A stretch of DNA of 59,573 nucleotides from Actinoplanes couchii (GCF_016862075.1 NZ_BOMG01000122.1:1-59573), one strand, 5' to 3'. Shown: positions 1 through 8,368, numbered from the stretch's first letter. The notes: a model not told the origin generated them from the sequence alone. Program-made: numbers and translations.

Positions 1-167
1 GTCAGGGTGCACGCCGATCCGCCCTGACGGCGAATCAGCTATTCCTGACCTGCTCCGCAGGAGTTCGTTTCCTCTCCGGCCTGAAGGACTCCGTTGGCGA
101 ATGATCAAAGTGCCTGATTCCGCCTGTTGGCATGATTGTCGGGTTGATCGGGTGGAAAGGGTTGGGT

Positions 168-830
168 GTGTCGCTGCAGTCGTGGGATGACCGTGGGGTG
201 CCGGAGTGGACTGCGCGGGTGGTCCGGGCGTCGTTCCCGAAGGGAACTCTGGCCATGCGGATCCGTGACGCGCTGGGCCCGGTCTTCGTCGATGAGACGT
301 TCGCGCAGGCGTTCCCGGCGGGTGGTCGTCCGGCGGCGTCGCCGGGGGCGTTGGCGCTGGTGTCGGTGTTGCAGTATGCCGAAGGGCTCAGTGATCGGCG
401 GGCCGCTGACCAGGTTCGGGCCAGGATGGACTGGAAGTATCTGCTCGGGCTGGAGCTCGACGATCCCGGGTTTCGACTTCACGTTGCTCGGCGATTTCCG
501 GGCCCGGCTGATCAAGCACGGTATCGAGGAGAGGGTCCTCGACGTCGTTCTGGACCGGTGCTCGCAGCACGGTCTGCTGCGGGCCGAGGGCCGGCAGCGC
601 ACCGATTCCACGCATGTTCTCGCGGCGGTGCGGGCGCTGAACCGGATGGAGTTCGTCGGCGAGACTCTGCGGGCGGCCCTGGAGGTCCTGGCCGCGGCCG
701 CGCCGGGATGGCTGACACCGTTGATCGATGCCGGCTGGACCGAACGTTACGGCTCCCGTATCGATTCGTACCGGTTCCCGAAAGGCGATGACGTGCGGGC
801 CCGCTGGGCCGAACAGGTCGGCCGGGACGG
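168..830 (+). pseudogene. IS1182-like transposase, frameshifted and 3'-truncated
   Basis: N-terminal part of a DDE transposase of the IS1182/IS5-like group. A GTG start at 168 follows a GGAAAGGG ribosome site. The protein runs in one frame to about position 473 (ending ELDDPGF) and resumes one base out of frame (DFTLLGDFRARL), so a single-base insertion near 473 breaks it. The second part holds the TDSTHV motif, typical of the first catalytic Asp region in this family. The alignment-like pattern stops near 830, where the sequence changes into an ABC transporter ATPase. The DDE centre is therefore incomplete and the element cannot encode an active enzyme. I found no terminal inverted repeats. 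The family call is by recognition of the N-terminal pattern (SVLQYAEGLSDRRAADQVR). Confidence 0.75.
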
Positions 831-1037
831 CTGGACCTGGAACAGGCGGCGGCCACCCTGATCGAGGGCCGCACGGCGGTGGTGGTCGCCCACCGCCTGA
901 GCCAGGCCCGCGCCTGCGACCGCATCGCCGTGCTCGACGCGGGCACGATCGTCGAGACCGGAACACACGACGCGCTGATCGCCCACGGCGGCATCTACGC
1001 CGCGCTCTGGTCTGCCTGGTCACGCGCGGAACTCTGA
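831..1037 (+). pseudogene. C-terminal remnant of an ABC exporter ATP-binding protein
   Basis: The frame beginning at 831 reads 68 codons to a TGA at 1035-1037. It contains the H-loop (VVVAHRLSQA) and the typical exporter tail (DRIAVLDAGTIVETGTHDALI), followed by GGIYAALW. This is the extreme C-terminus of an MsbA/CydC-type half transporter. Walker A, the signature and Walker B are absent. It is joined directly to the truncated transposase, so a deletion between an insertion sequence and an ABC gene is the simplest history. No function is expected. Confidence 0.8.
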
Positions 1038-1085
1038 GGTGGAGAACGCCGGCTGGCGTGCCCGCACCGTCTGCCGGCAGCTGCC

Positions 1086-3602
1086 TCACGCCCCCGGTGA
1101 ATTGATCTCCAAGGACATGAGCTGCGTGCGGGTGGTGATGCCGAGCTTGGGGAAGCTGCGGTAGAGGTGTGACCCGACCGTGCGGGGCGAGAGGTAGAGG
1201 TGTTCGCCGATCTCGCGGTTGGACAGCCCTCGGGCCGCGAGCCGGACGACCTCGCGTTGCTGCGGAGTGAGCGTGTTCAGCGCCTCGCCGACGGCGGCGC
1301 CGGGACCTGCGGCCGGACCGCGCGGGTGGTCGGTGGTCAGTCCGGCGGCGCGGGCCTCGGCACGGGTACGGTCGGACCACGGGATGGCGCCGAGACGGTC
1401 GAAGAGGGCAAGGGCTTCGGTGAGCGGTGTGCGGGCCTCGGTGATCCGGCGCCGGCGGCGTAGCCATTCGGCGAGATCCAGGGTGGCCTGGGCGTACTCG
1501 AACGGCCAATGACGAACGGTGGGATCCGCGAGGGCCGCCCGCAGGTGTTTCTCCGCCTGTTCCGGACCGGCGAGCAGGCCCCGGGCCCGGTGCAGAATCG
1601 CCTGCAGACGTGGGCTGTCCATGCCCGGCGCGTTGCGCTCGACGATCCGTGCGGCTTCCTCGTGGTTGCCGGTGTGTGTGGCGGCCGCCGCCAGGTCGGC
1701 GAGCAGCGGAAAACTGACGTGGTAGTGCACGGGGGAGCCGTCGGCGGTGAAGGCGCCCCGCAACTGTTCCCACGCGCCGGCGAAGTCGCCGTCGGCGATG
1801 GCCGCGGTGCCGAGCGCGCGCCGGGCGGACACCGCGACGGCTCGGCTCTCCAACGGGTCGATCAGGGCGAGGCCGTCGGCGACACGGGCGCGGGCCTGAT
1901 CGGTCCGGCCGCGCAGGGCCAGCACGGTCGCCTCGGCGACGGCCGCTGTGGCGACCGCGTGATCCAGGCCGAGGGCGTTCCCGGTCGCGGTGACGAGGTC
2001 GCAGGCGTCGAGGGCCTGCTGCCAGCGGCCTCGCTCCAGGTAGGCGTACGGCGCCGCGCCGCCCAGGCAGTCCACCGGGGAGCCGTGCGCCGGTGGCCTC
2101 TGCGCGACTTCGTCGAAGAGCCGTACGGCCACCGAGGTCTCGTCCAGCAGCCAGGCCATGACGGCGGAGTGGCTGAGCGACTCGGGCAGCGCACAGCCTT
2201 CCTCACCCGGACCGGGAAGCGCAGCGAGCAGGTCACCGCGCCCCGCGACGGGGTGCGGGTCACCGACAGCGGCGAGCCACTCGCGCAGGCCGGGACGGGT
2301 CGGGCCCAGGGCGGACACCAGCGCCTGCAGCCGGCGCCCCTGTTCGTCGTCACCGGACTGGTAACGCACGACGGTGGCCGCGGCCAGCAGGTCTCCGGCG
2401 ACGACCGGATCGAGGTCGAGCAGCGGAACCGCGGCTCGGACCAGTCTTTGGAAGACGACCGGGTGCCGGTTCGTCATGCCGGCCAGCATGCCGACCCGGA
2501 GTGCGGCCTGGGCGAGCAGGTGCGGGTCGCCGGTCTGTTCCCGTACGGCATCGGCGAGGCTCTCCACCCAGATCAGATCCCCGGTGGCCACCGCCGCCTG
2601 CGCCGCCCGGATCAACAGCCGCACCCGCTCCGCCGGCTCCGGAGCGAGTGCGGCGGCGTGTTGCAGCGCCCTGGCCTTCGCCGCATGGCCGCCCTTGCGG
2701 CGGGCTTGGTCCGCGGTCTGCTCCAATGCTGCCGACACCGTCGCGTCAGGCCCGGGACTGGCGGCGGCCAGATGCCAGGCACGGCGGTCGGGTTCGAGCC
2801 CCGGCGTCGCGGCGAGCGCGGCATGCACGGCACGACGCTCCTGCGGGTCGGTGCCGTGATAGACGACGGATCTGGCCAGCGGGTGGTGTGCCCAGGCGGG
2901 GCCGGTCCTTTCCCCGTTCGCGTACGCGAGAAGCAGGGTCTCGCGCTCACGACCGGTGAGCTCCGCCACGCGCGGGGCGAAGTGCCGGTGCCACCGCTCG
3001 GAAACCGGCAACGGGCCCAGGGCGAGGACGGCCGGCGTACGGGCGAATTCGATCAGAGCCAGGGGGTTGCCGTCGGCCTGCGTGAGGATCTCGGACCGGT
3101 CCGGGCCGGTCGGGGCGGACGGCTGGCGGTCCAGAAGCTGCGCGGCCGCGCGCGGATCCAGCGGGCCGAGCGTGACAGCGGGGAATCCCTGAACCGGCGG
3201 CTCTCCGCTGTGCGCGATCACGATCCGCACCCGGGTGCCGCTCAGGCGCCGGCCGGCGAAGGCCAGGGCGTCGAGGGAGGCCCGGTCGATCCACTGCGCG
3301 TCGTCGACAGCGATCAGCACGGGCTGCAGCAGGGTCAGTGCATCCAGTACGGCGAGGCCGACGGCGAAGGGGTCCACCACGGACAGTGATTGCCGGAGCA
3401 ACTGGTGCAGGGCCGCGTGCGGCAGGACCGACTCCGCCTCGCTGCCGACCGCACGGAGCACCCGGGTACCGGCGTCCTTCGCCGCGCGGATCGTGTGCTC
3501 CAGCATGGTGGTCCTGCCGGAGCCGAGGTCTCCGGTCACCAGCAGCAGCGGATCGGCGCCGGCCGTCAACCTGTGCAGCTCCGCGGCCCGCCCAATGATC
3601 AT
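1086..3602 (-). CDS. LuxR-family LAL transcriptional regulator (AAA ATPase, TPR-like middle, C-terminal HTH)
   Basis: An 838-residue large ATP-binding LuxR (LAL) regulator. Residues 24-32 form a P-loop (GDLGSGRTT) in which Arg replaces the usual Lys. A Walker B strand (LIAVDDAQW) lies near 95-104. The long middle is Ala/Arg-rich helical repeat as in MalT-like proteins. The C-terminus (about 775-838) is a GerE/LuxR HTH with the LTPQQREVVRLAARGLSNREI pattern cut short by LSPRTVGSHL. The ATG at 3600-3602 has no clear Shine-Dalgarno sequence. A 19-bp palindrome (3602-3620) overlaps it. The gene is divergent from the MDR oxidoreductase at 3667 and may regulate it; that link is inference. The 838 residues are slightly short for the family but nothing appears truncated. 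Confidence 0.88.
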   Translation of the reverse strand: MIIGRAAELHRLTAGADPLLLVTGDLGSGRTTMLEHTIRAAKDAGTRVLRAVGSEAESVLPHAALHQLLRQSLSVVDPFAVGLAVLDALTLLQPVLIAVDDAQWIDRASLDALAFAGRRLSGTRVRIVIAHSGEPPVQGFPAVTLGPLDPRAAAQLLDRQPSAPTGPDRSEILTQADGNPLALIEFARTPAVLALGPLPVSERWHRHFAPRVAELTGRERETLLLAYANGERTGPAWAHHPLARSVVYHGTDPQERRAVHAALAATPGLEPDRRAWHLAAASPGPDATVSAALEQTADQARRKGGHAAKARALQHAAALAPEPAERVRLLIRAAQAAVATGDLIWVESLADAVREQTGDPHLLAQAALRVGMLAGMTNRHPVVFQRLVRAAVPLLDLDPVVAGDLLAAATVVRYQSGDDEQGRRLQALVSALGPTRPGLREWLAAVGDPHPVAGRGDLLAALPGPGEEGCALPESLSHSAVMAWLLDETSVAVRLFDEVAQRPPAHGSPVDCLGGAAPYAYLERGRWQQALDACDLVTATGNALGLDHAVATAAVAEATVLALRGRTDQARARVADGLALIDPLESRAVAVSARRALGTAAIADGDFAGAWEQLRGAFTADGSPVHYHVSFPLLADLAAAATHTGNHEEAARIVERNAPGMDSPRLQAILHRARGLLAGPEQAEKHLRAALADPTVRHWPFEYAQATLDLAEWLRRRRRITEARTPLTEALALFDRLGAIPWSDRTRAEARAAGLTTDHPRGPAAGPGAAVGEALNTLTPQQREVVRLAARGLSNREIGEHLYLSPRTVGSHLYRSFPKLGITTRTQLMSLEINSPGA

Positions 3603-3620
3603 GACTGCATGATGCAGTCA
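3602..3620. promoter_or_regulatory. 19-bp palindrome overlapping the LAL regulator start codon
   Basis: Arms TGACTGCAT and ATGCAGTCA flank a single central G. The right arm on the minus strand abuts the first codon of the LAL regulator, where a ribosome site would normally lie. It sits in the 64-bp gap divergent to the oxidoreductase. It could be an operator for the LAL protein or another regulator. The sequence is seen directly; the role is inferred. Confidence 0.5.
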
Positions 3621-3666
3621 GGCGACTGATACCTGCAAACGCCCGGTCTCCGTACGGTTTGATCCC

Positions 3667-4599
3667 GTGCGAGCGATCAGATACGACCGGTACGGCCCAC
3701 CCGAGGTGCTGCGCCCCGTCGACATTCCCGAGCCGGTGGCACAGCGAGGGCAGGTGCTGGTGCGGGTGCATGCGGCCGGGGTGCACCCGGTCGAGCTCGA
3801 CGTCCGTGCGGGAAAGCTCCGCCGGGTGTTGCGTGGCCCGTTGCCCCGCGGGATCGGCGCCGACTTCACCGGCGTGATCGAGGCGGTCGGTGACGGGGTC
3901 GACCCGGCGCGGGCCGGCGAACGGGCCTGGGGTGTGATGCCGCATCTGACGGTGGGCAGCACTGCCGAACTGGTCGCCGTGCCCGCACCTCTGGTGACAC
4001 CCGCGCCCGCGTCCATCAGCCTGACCGAGGCGGCGGCGCTGCCCGCTGCCGGCACCACCATCCTGCGCGCGCTGACCGGGAAGATCCCGGTCGGTGAAGG
4101 CACCCGCCTGCTCGTTCGTGGTGCCGCCGGTGGCGCCGGCGTGCTGGCGGTGCAACTCGGCCGGAAACTCGGGGCGCACGTGACGGCGCTGGCCCGGGCC
4201 GAGCATCTCGGGCTCGTCTCCGGGCTCGGCGCCGACGTCGCCCTCGACTACCGGACGACGGAGGTGGCCGGGCTCGGCACCTTCGACGTCGTTCTCGACC
4301 TGGTGGGCAAGGACTTCGGGGCGTACCGCAAGGTCGTGAAGCCCGGGGGACGCCTGATCGCGCTCGCCATGGATCCCGACCACCTGGTGCGGTCGTTCGT
4401 CTCGACCCTCCGGCCGGGAATTGTGGCCTTCACCAACAACCCGGGAACGGCCGAGCTGACGGCCCTGACCCGGGCGGTCGACGACGGCGTGTTGCGGCCG
4501 GTCGTCGCGGAGGTGCTGGCGATGCAGGACGCGGCGCAGGCACACCGCCGACTCGAACACGGTGGCGTCGCCGGACGGATCGTTCTGGAACTGAGTTAG
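3667..4599 (+). CDS. Zinc-independent MDR-family quinone/enone oxidoreductase
   Basis: A 310-residue NADPH-dependent medium-chain reductase of the quinone oxidoreductase (QOR-like) branch. The N-terminal GroES-like fold has the pattern VLVRVHAAGVHPVELDVR. The Rossmann nucleotide site is LLVRGAAGGAGVLAVQLG near residue 145-165. The Cys and His ligands of catalytic and structural zinc are absent, which fits the zinc-free branch. The GTG at 3667 is chosen because the family begins MRAIRYDRYGPPEVL at this point; no strong ribosome site is visible. The sulfotransferase gene follows 13 bases downstream with its own ribosome site, so the two are probably one transcript. The substrate cannot be read from the sequence. 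Confidence 0.88.
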   Translation: MRAIRYDRYGPPEVLRPVDIPEPVAQRGQVLVRVHAAGVHPVELDVRAGKLRRVLRGPLPRGIGADFTGVIEAVGDGVDPARAGERAWGVMPHLTVGSTAELVAVPAPLVTPAPASISLTEAAALPAAGTTILRALTGKIPVGEGTRLLVRGAAGGAGVLAVQLGRKLGAHVTALARAEHLGLVSGLGADVALDYRTTEVAGLGTFDVVLDLVGKDFGAYRKVVKPGGRLIALAMDPDHLVRSFVSTLRPGIVAFTNNPGTAELTALTRAVDDGVLRPVVAEVLAMQDAAQAHRRLEHGGVAGRIVLELS

Positions 4600-4612
4600 A
4601 TATGGAGAAGAA

Positions 4613-5488
4613 GTGAACCTTGCTGTGTACGCGGATGTCACCTATGACAGCCGCCGCTGGGCCGCCCTGCCGTTGCGTGCCGACGACATCGTCATCTCGG
4701 CGCCGGTGAAGTCCGGGACCTCCTGGCTGCAGACGATCTGCACGTTGCTCCTCTTCCAGGATCGGGAACTGCCGGCCCGGCTGGGAGCACTGTCTCCCTG
4801 GCTGGAGTCGAACGACAGCCCGGTCGAGGACGTCGTCTCCGCGCTGGAGGCCCAGGAGCACCGGCGGGTCATCAAGTCGCACACGCCGATCGACGGCATC
4901 CCGGTCGTACCCGGGATGACCGTGGTGGCCGGGGTGCGACACCCCCTGGACGCGGCCGTCTCGTGGTACCACCACCTTCGCAACATCGACTTCCCCGCGC
5001 TGATGACCCGTCTCGGGCTGCCGCCGTCGTACGATCCCAGCCCGACCGGAAGCGCGCACGACTACCTGACGTCCTGGATCGCCGAGAACGACCCGTCGGC
5101 GCCGGAGCAGTCCACGCTGACCAGTCAGCTGCGCATGATCCGGACCGTCTGGGAGCGGCGCGACGACCCGGGTGTCGTCCTGGTGCACTACGCCGACCTG
5201 TCCGACGACCTCGAGCGGGAGATGCGCCGGATCGCCGAGCGCCTGGGTGTCGAGGTGCCGCAGAGTCGCTGGCCGGCCCTGGTCGAGGCGGCTTCCTTCA
5301 AGCGGATGGCCGAGCGGGCCGACGAGCTGGTTCCCAGTCAGCCGCTGAAGAGCAGCCAGGCCTTCTTCCGGGGCGGCCGGTCCGGTGACGGGACCGGCCT
5401 GCTCAGCGACGACGAGCTCGCTCGGTATCACGACCGGGCCCGCGCCGAGCTGCCCACCGAGCTCTACACCTGGTTGCACCGCCCTTAG
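4613..5488 (+). CDS. PAPS-dependent sulfotransferase
   Basis: A 291-residue cytosolic-type sulfotransferase (Sulfotransfer_1), which moves sulfate from 3'-phosphoadenosine-5'-phosphosulfate to a hydroxyl or amine acceptor. The 5'-phosphosulfate loop is at residues 31-40 (PVKSGTSWLQ). The 3'-phosphate-binding region is RHPLDAAVSWY near 108-118. A C-terminal FFRGGRSGDGTG stretch stands where the family has its RKGxxGDW element. The GTG start at 4613 has GGAGAAG just upstream. The gene sits 13 bases after the oxidoreductase. Few actinobacterial regions pair these two, so a tailoring role on a small molecule is possible but unproven. The acceptor is unknown. Confidence 0.88.
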   Translation: MNLAVYADVTYDSRRWAALPLRADDIVISAPVKSGTSWLQTICTLLLFQDRELPARLGALSPWLESNDSPVEDVVSALEAQEHRRVIKSHTPIDGIPVVPGMTVVAGVRHPLDAAVSWYHHLRNIDFPALMTRLGLPPSYDPSPTGSAHDYLTSWIAENDPSAPEQSTLTSQLRMIRTVWERRDDPGVVLVHYADLSDDLEREMRRIAERLGVEVPQSRWPALVEAASFKRMAERADELVPSQPLKSSQAFFRGGRSGDGTGLLSDDELARYHDRARAELPTELYTWLHRP

Positions 5489-5499
5489 CTGAGGATGCC

Positions 5500-5535
5500 G
5501 CGGTGGTCGGCCGGGCCGGTCCGGCCGACCACCGC
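5500..5535. terminator. Bidirectional terminator hairpin
   Basis: A perfect 15-bp stem (GCGGTGGTCGGCCGG, 5500-5514, with its complement at 5521-5535) and a 6-base loop. It lies between the convergent sulfotransferase and TetR genes. There is no T tract, as is common in actinobacteria. Confidence 0.8.
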
Positions 5536-5547
5536 ATCCAGGCCCAC

Positions 5548-6147
5548 CTACTTCTTGAAACCGGCGAGCAGCTGCTGTACGTGATCGGCGGCTGCTGATG
5601 CGTCCAGCGGCAGGTGTCCGACGAGCAACCGGTACCAGAAGACGCCGAAGATCTGGTCCACGGCGAGGTCGAGGTCGGCACCCGTGCGGATCTCGCCCCG
5701 TTCGCGGGCCCGCGTCAGCAGCCGTAGTACCACGTCACGGCGTGATTGCACCCAGGCCCGGAAGGGGTCTTCGAAGCCGGCGTCGAGCTGCGCCTCGGCC
5801 ATCAACCCTCGCAGGGCGCGCACGCGCGGGGCGAAACGAGCCCCCTGGTACAGGTGCTCGACGAAGTCGGTCAGGTCACCGGCGAGAGATCCGGTGTCCG
5901 GCTCGGGCATGCGGCGCGCCACGGTGGTGGTGTACGCCTCCATGACCAGGGCGGGCTTGGAACTCCACCATCGGTAGATGGTGCTCTTCGCGACCCCCGC
6001 ACGCTCGGCGATGCCCTCGATGGTGATTGCCTGGTAGCCGTGCTCCTCCAGTAGTTCCGTTGCCGCCGTCAGCACCGCGCCGTGCGCCTCGGTGCTGCGA
6101 ACGCGCCCACCCGTACGTGCCAAAGCCCACATCCCCGCGTCGATCAC
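5548..6147 (-). CDS. TetR-family repressor of the divergent hydrolase / DJ-1 operon
   Basis: A 199-residue TetR/AcrR regulator. The N-terminal HTH (about 30-65) shows GYQAITIEGIAERAGVAKST then IYRWWSSKPALV. The C-terminal half is the helical ligand and dimer domain. GTG at 6145-6147 is used; an ATG six codons in (6132) is an alternative. The gene is transcribed away from the RBBP9-like hydrolase. The gap of about 70 bases holds a perfect 28-bp palindrome, the obvious operator. Autoregulation together with repression of the hydrolase operon is the likely circuit. The ligand is unknown. Confidence 0.88.
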   Translation of the reverse strand: MIDAGMWALARTGGRVRSTEAHGAVLTAATELLEEHGYQAITIEGIAERAGVAKSTIYRWWSSKPALVMEAYTTTVARRMPEPDTGSLAGDLTDFVEHLYQGARFAPRVRALRGLMAEAQLDAGFEDPFRAWVQSRRDVVLRLLTRARERGEIRTGADLDLAVDQIFGVFWYRLLVGHLPLDASAAADHVQQLLAGFKK

Positions 6148-6180
6148 GTCCTTGTCCGGGCTCCAACCTATGCTACGGTC

Positions 6181-6208
6181 AATCGAAACGCGACGTCGCG
6201 TTTCGATT
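6181..6208. promoter_or_regulatory. Perfect 28-bp palindromic operator
   Basis: Half site AATCGAAACGCGAC followed by its exact reverse complement. It lies 10 bases before the hydrolase start and about 33 bases before the divergent TetR start. Length, symmetry and position fit a TetR-family operator shared by both promoters. Confidence 0.8.
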
Positions 6209-6218
6209 GGAGAACCTC

Positions 6219-6800
6219 ATGAGCACCATCGTCATCTCGCACGCCTACGGCAACGACGAGCACAGCGTCTGGTACCCGTACCTGCGCGAGCAGCTCCAGC
6301 AGCGCGGCCACACCGTCGAGGTTCCGAACCTGCCCGACGCGCAGACCCCACGGCTGCAGCCGTGGCGGACCGCATTCGCCGAGCGGGCACTGGCCACCCC
6401 GGCCGGCGAGACCGTGCTGGTCGGGCACAGCATCGGCGCGGTCAACATCCTGCGGTTCCTGGAGCAGCACGATCCCGAGCGCGACGGAGTCTTCGCTGGC
6501 GTGGTGCTCGTGGCGGCGCCCGCACACGAGGTCGGCTACGACGCCCTCGCCGAGTTCTTCACCGAGCCCTTCGACTGGGCGACGATCCGCCGGTCGGCCC
6601 GGCACTTCCACGTGCTGGCCGCCGCCGACGACCCGGTGCTGACGCCCGACCCGTTCGAGCACGTCGCCATCCACGTCACCGAGCTCGGCGCCACCGGCAC
6701 CGTCCTGCCCGGCGGCAGCCACTTCGGTGCGGGCCCCGACGACCACATCGAGGTGCCCGAGGCCGTCCGTCTCGTCCTCGACATCACCGGCAAGAGCTGA
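6219..6800 (+). CDS. RBBP9/YdeN-type alpha/beta hydrolase
   Basis: A 193-residue small serine hydrolase. The nucleophile elbow is GHSIGA (near residue 67-72), and the strand before it reads ETVLVGHS. An Asp in AADDPVL and the His of GGSHFG near the C-terminus complete a plausible triad. There is no signal peptide, so it acts in the cytoplasm. ATG 6219 is preceded by TTGGAGAACCTC, giving a good ribosome site. It is the first gene of a two-gene operon with the DJ-1/PfpI protein at 6852, under the 28-bp palindrome. RBBP9-like proteins are often of unknown substrate; an esterase or aminopeptidase activity is possible. Confidence 0.85.
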   Translation: MSTIVISHAYGNDEHSVWYPYLREQLQQRGHTVEVPNLPDAQTPRLQPWRTAFAERALATPAGETVLVGHSIGAVNILRFLEQHDPERDGVFAGVVLVAAPAHEVGYDALAEFFTEPFDWATIRRSARHFHVLAAADDPVLTPDPFEHVAIHVTELGATGTVLPGGSHFGAGPDDHIEVPEAVRLVLDITGKS

Positions 6801-6851
6801 CGGCGACCCCCTGCCCGGTCGCATTCCCCTCATCTTCAGGAAAGACTCATC

Positions 6852-7553
6852 ATGACCAAGAAGATCCTCTTCGTGATCAGCGCCGCCGACCACTGGACTC
6901 TCAAGGACGGCACCCGCCGCCCCTCCGGCTTCTGGGCGGAGGAGGTCGTCCTCCCGTACGAGAAGTTCAAGGCCGCCGGTTACGACATCGCCGCCGCAAC
7001 CCCCGGTGGCGTGTCGCCGACCGTCGACGAACTGAGCCTCAGGCCCGAGTACGCCGGCGGCGAGGAGAACGCCATCCGGATGCGTGCCGCGCTCGCGGAA
7101 GCGGCCGAACTGGCGAAGCCGATGCCCATCGAGGACGTCGACCTCACCGAGTACGACGCCGTGTTCTACCCCGGCGGCTTCGGCCCCATGGAAGACCTGT
7201 CCTCCGACACCGCCTCCGCGAAGCTGCTCGCCGGCACCCTGAAATCCGGGAAGATCCTGGCCCTGGTCTGCCACGGCCCGGCCGCCCTGCTGGCCACCGT
7301 CGACACCCGGGGCGCCTCGCCGTTCCACGGGTACCGCCTCACCGGCTTCAGCAACGCCGAGGAGGCCCTCGGGGGAGTGTCCGACCAGGCCAAGTGGCTC
7401 CTACAGGACCGCCTGGAACAGGAACTGGCCGCCGATTACGTCGAAGGCGCCAGCTACCAGCCGCACACCGTCACCGACCGCAACCTCTACACCGGGCAGA
7501 ACCCGGCCTCCGCGGCCCCGCTCGCGGACGAGGTCCTCAAGGCGCTCGCCTGA
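6852..7553 (+). CDS. DJ-1/PfpI superfamily protein (class I glutamine amidotransferase-like, Hsp31-type)
   Basis: A 233-residue DJ-1/PfpI protein. The nucleophile elbow with the reactive Cys is ALVCHGPAALL (about residue 138-148). The upstream Glu region is YDAVFYPGGFGPMEDL. The N-terminus (KKILFVISAADHW) and the length match the Hsp31-like type I GATase group, whose members act as glyoxalase III, deglycase-like or chaperone proteins. Ribosome site AGGAAAGACTCATC before ATG 6852. It follows the hydrolase by 51 bases and probably belongs to the same TetR-controlled unit, suggesting induction by an electrophile or carbonyl stress; that part is inference. Confidence 0.88.
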   Translation: MTKKILFVISAADHWTLKDGTRRPSGFWAEEVVLPYEKFKAAGYDIAAATPGGVSPTVDELSLRPEYAGGEENAIRMRAALAEAAELAKPMPIEDVDLTEYDAVFYPGGFGPMEDLSSDTASAKLLAGTLKSGKILALVCHGPAALLATVDTRGASPFHGYRLTGFSNAEEALGGVSDQAKWLLQDRLEQELAADYVEGASYQPHTVTDRNLYTGQNPASAAPLADEVLKALA

Positions 7554-7941
7554 GCCGGCCGTGGGTGCGGCGGCAGCAATGTCCCCCAGAACTGGATCGT
7601 GAATCCGGACTCCGGGACGCAGGTCCGCGACCCGGCGACGAACCCAGGCCTGGACAGCAATCACGACTGTTGTCTGATGCAGCATGTCCAGAACGGGGAC
7701 GGGGAACACCGCCGGCGCCGCCGGCGACCAAAAGCGGCTGTTCGACGGCGAAGTGGTCGCCGACCGTGCGTGGCCGGGAACCGATGCGGCGCTGTTCGTC
7801 TTGAACCTCCTCATCCGGGCCGACCGGCATGGCGAGCACCAGTACGGGGCACCGCCGCTACCGGGGACGCCCCGTTTGGATTCCTCGTCGACGAAAACGG
7901 CGTGCGGTCGGTGGATTGCTCCGGCCGCACGCCGCGCCGGA
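7554..7941. other. 388-bp stretch without a recognised gene
   Basis: Lies between the DJ-1 gene and the 3' end of the convergent tautomerase gene. Several frames are open, but none has a recognisable domain, good ribosome site or consistent codon pattern. A weak stem (CGGCCGC with GCGGCCG, about 7922-7956) near the tautomerase end may act as a terminator. Confidence 0.5.
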
Positions 7942-8148
7942 TCAGCTGCGGCCGAGCATTTCGGCCGTCAGAACGTTGCCGCCGAGGCCCCAGCCGCCCT
8001 CGACGACCTCGTCGACCAGGACCAGCGTGGTGGCGCGGGCGCGCTCGCCGTAGACATCGGCGTACGCGTCGGTCACAGCGTCGATGAGCTTCTTCTTCGA
8101 TTCCGGGGTCAGGGTCTCGGCCGGAACCTTGAGGTTGGCGAATGGCAT
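7942..8148 (-). CDS. 4-oxalocrotonate tautomerase-family protein
   Basis: A 68-residue tautomerase-family protein. The mature N-terminus would be Pro-1 (MPFANLKVPAETL), the catalytic base of the superfamily, followed by helix residues SKKKLIDAVTDAYADVYG and the strand TTLVLVDEV. The start at 8146-8148 is chosen because only this puts Pro second and it has an AAGGAGAAACGCC ribosome site; the upstream in-frame extension would bury the proline. It is the last gene of a three-gene minus-strand unit with the SDR and a 63-codon ORF. Such tautomerases act on enol or oxo acids in aromatic catabolism, or on unrelated small substrates. Confidence 0.88.
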   Translation of the reverse strand: MPFANLKVPAETLTPESKKKLIDAVTDAYADVYGERARATTLVLVDEVVEGGWGLGGNVLTAEMLGRS

Positions 8149-8176
8149 GGCGTTTCTCCTTGCTCGGTGGTGGTTT

Positions 8177-8368
8177 TCAGAGCGAGGCATTCAAGGGCAA
8201 CAGGCCCTCGATGCCAAGTCGGTGGTAGAACTCGGCCCGGATGCGGTCGGCCACGGCGGAGACGACCTCACTGCCGTCGCGGCTCGGATCGACGTGGGTC
8301 CGGAAGGGGCGACGGTCGTCCGGCAGGCTTTCGCCGGTGACCGGGATGGCTTTCCGGTCGGAGGCCAT
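8177..8368 (-). CDS. Small hypothetical protein translationally coupled to the SDR gene
   Basis: A 63-residue ORF whose ATG (8366-8368) overlaps the SDR stop codon in a TGATG arrangement, a strong sign of translational coupling. It starts MASDRKAIPVTG, is rich in Asp/Arg, and ends in FYHRLGIEGLLPLNASL. I recognise no domain. It has no signal peptide or membrane segment. The tautomerase gene follows after 28 bases. It could be a small oxygenase or dehydrogenase accessory protein or just a conserved leader; function unknown. Confidence 0.55.
   Translation of the reverse strand: MASDRKAIPVTGESLPDDRRPFRTHVDPSRDGSEVVSAVADRIRAEFYHRLGIEGLLPLNASL

Noticed and set aside
1509..3389. 626-codon plus-strand open frame opposite the LAL regulator
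   Set aside because: Shadow of a real gene; no start site or domain, whereas the minus strand has P-loop and LuxR HTH.
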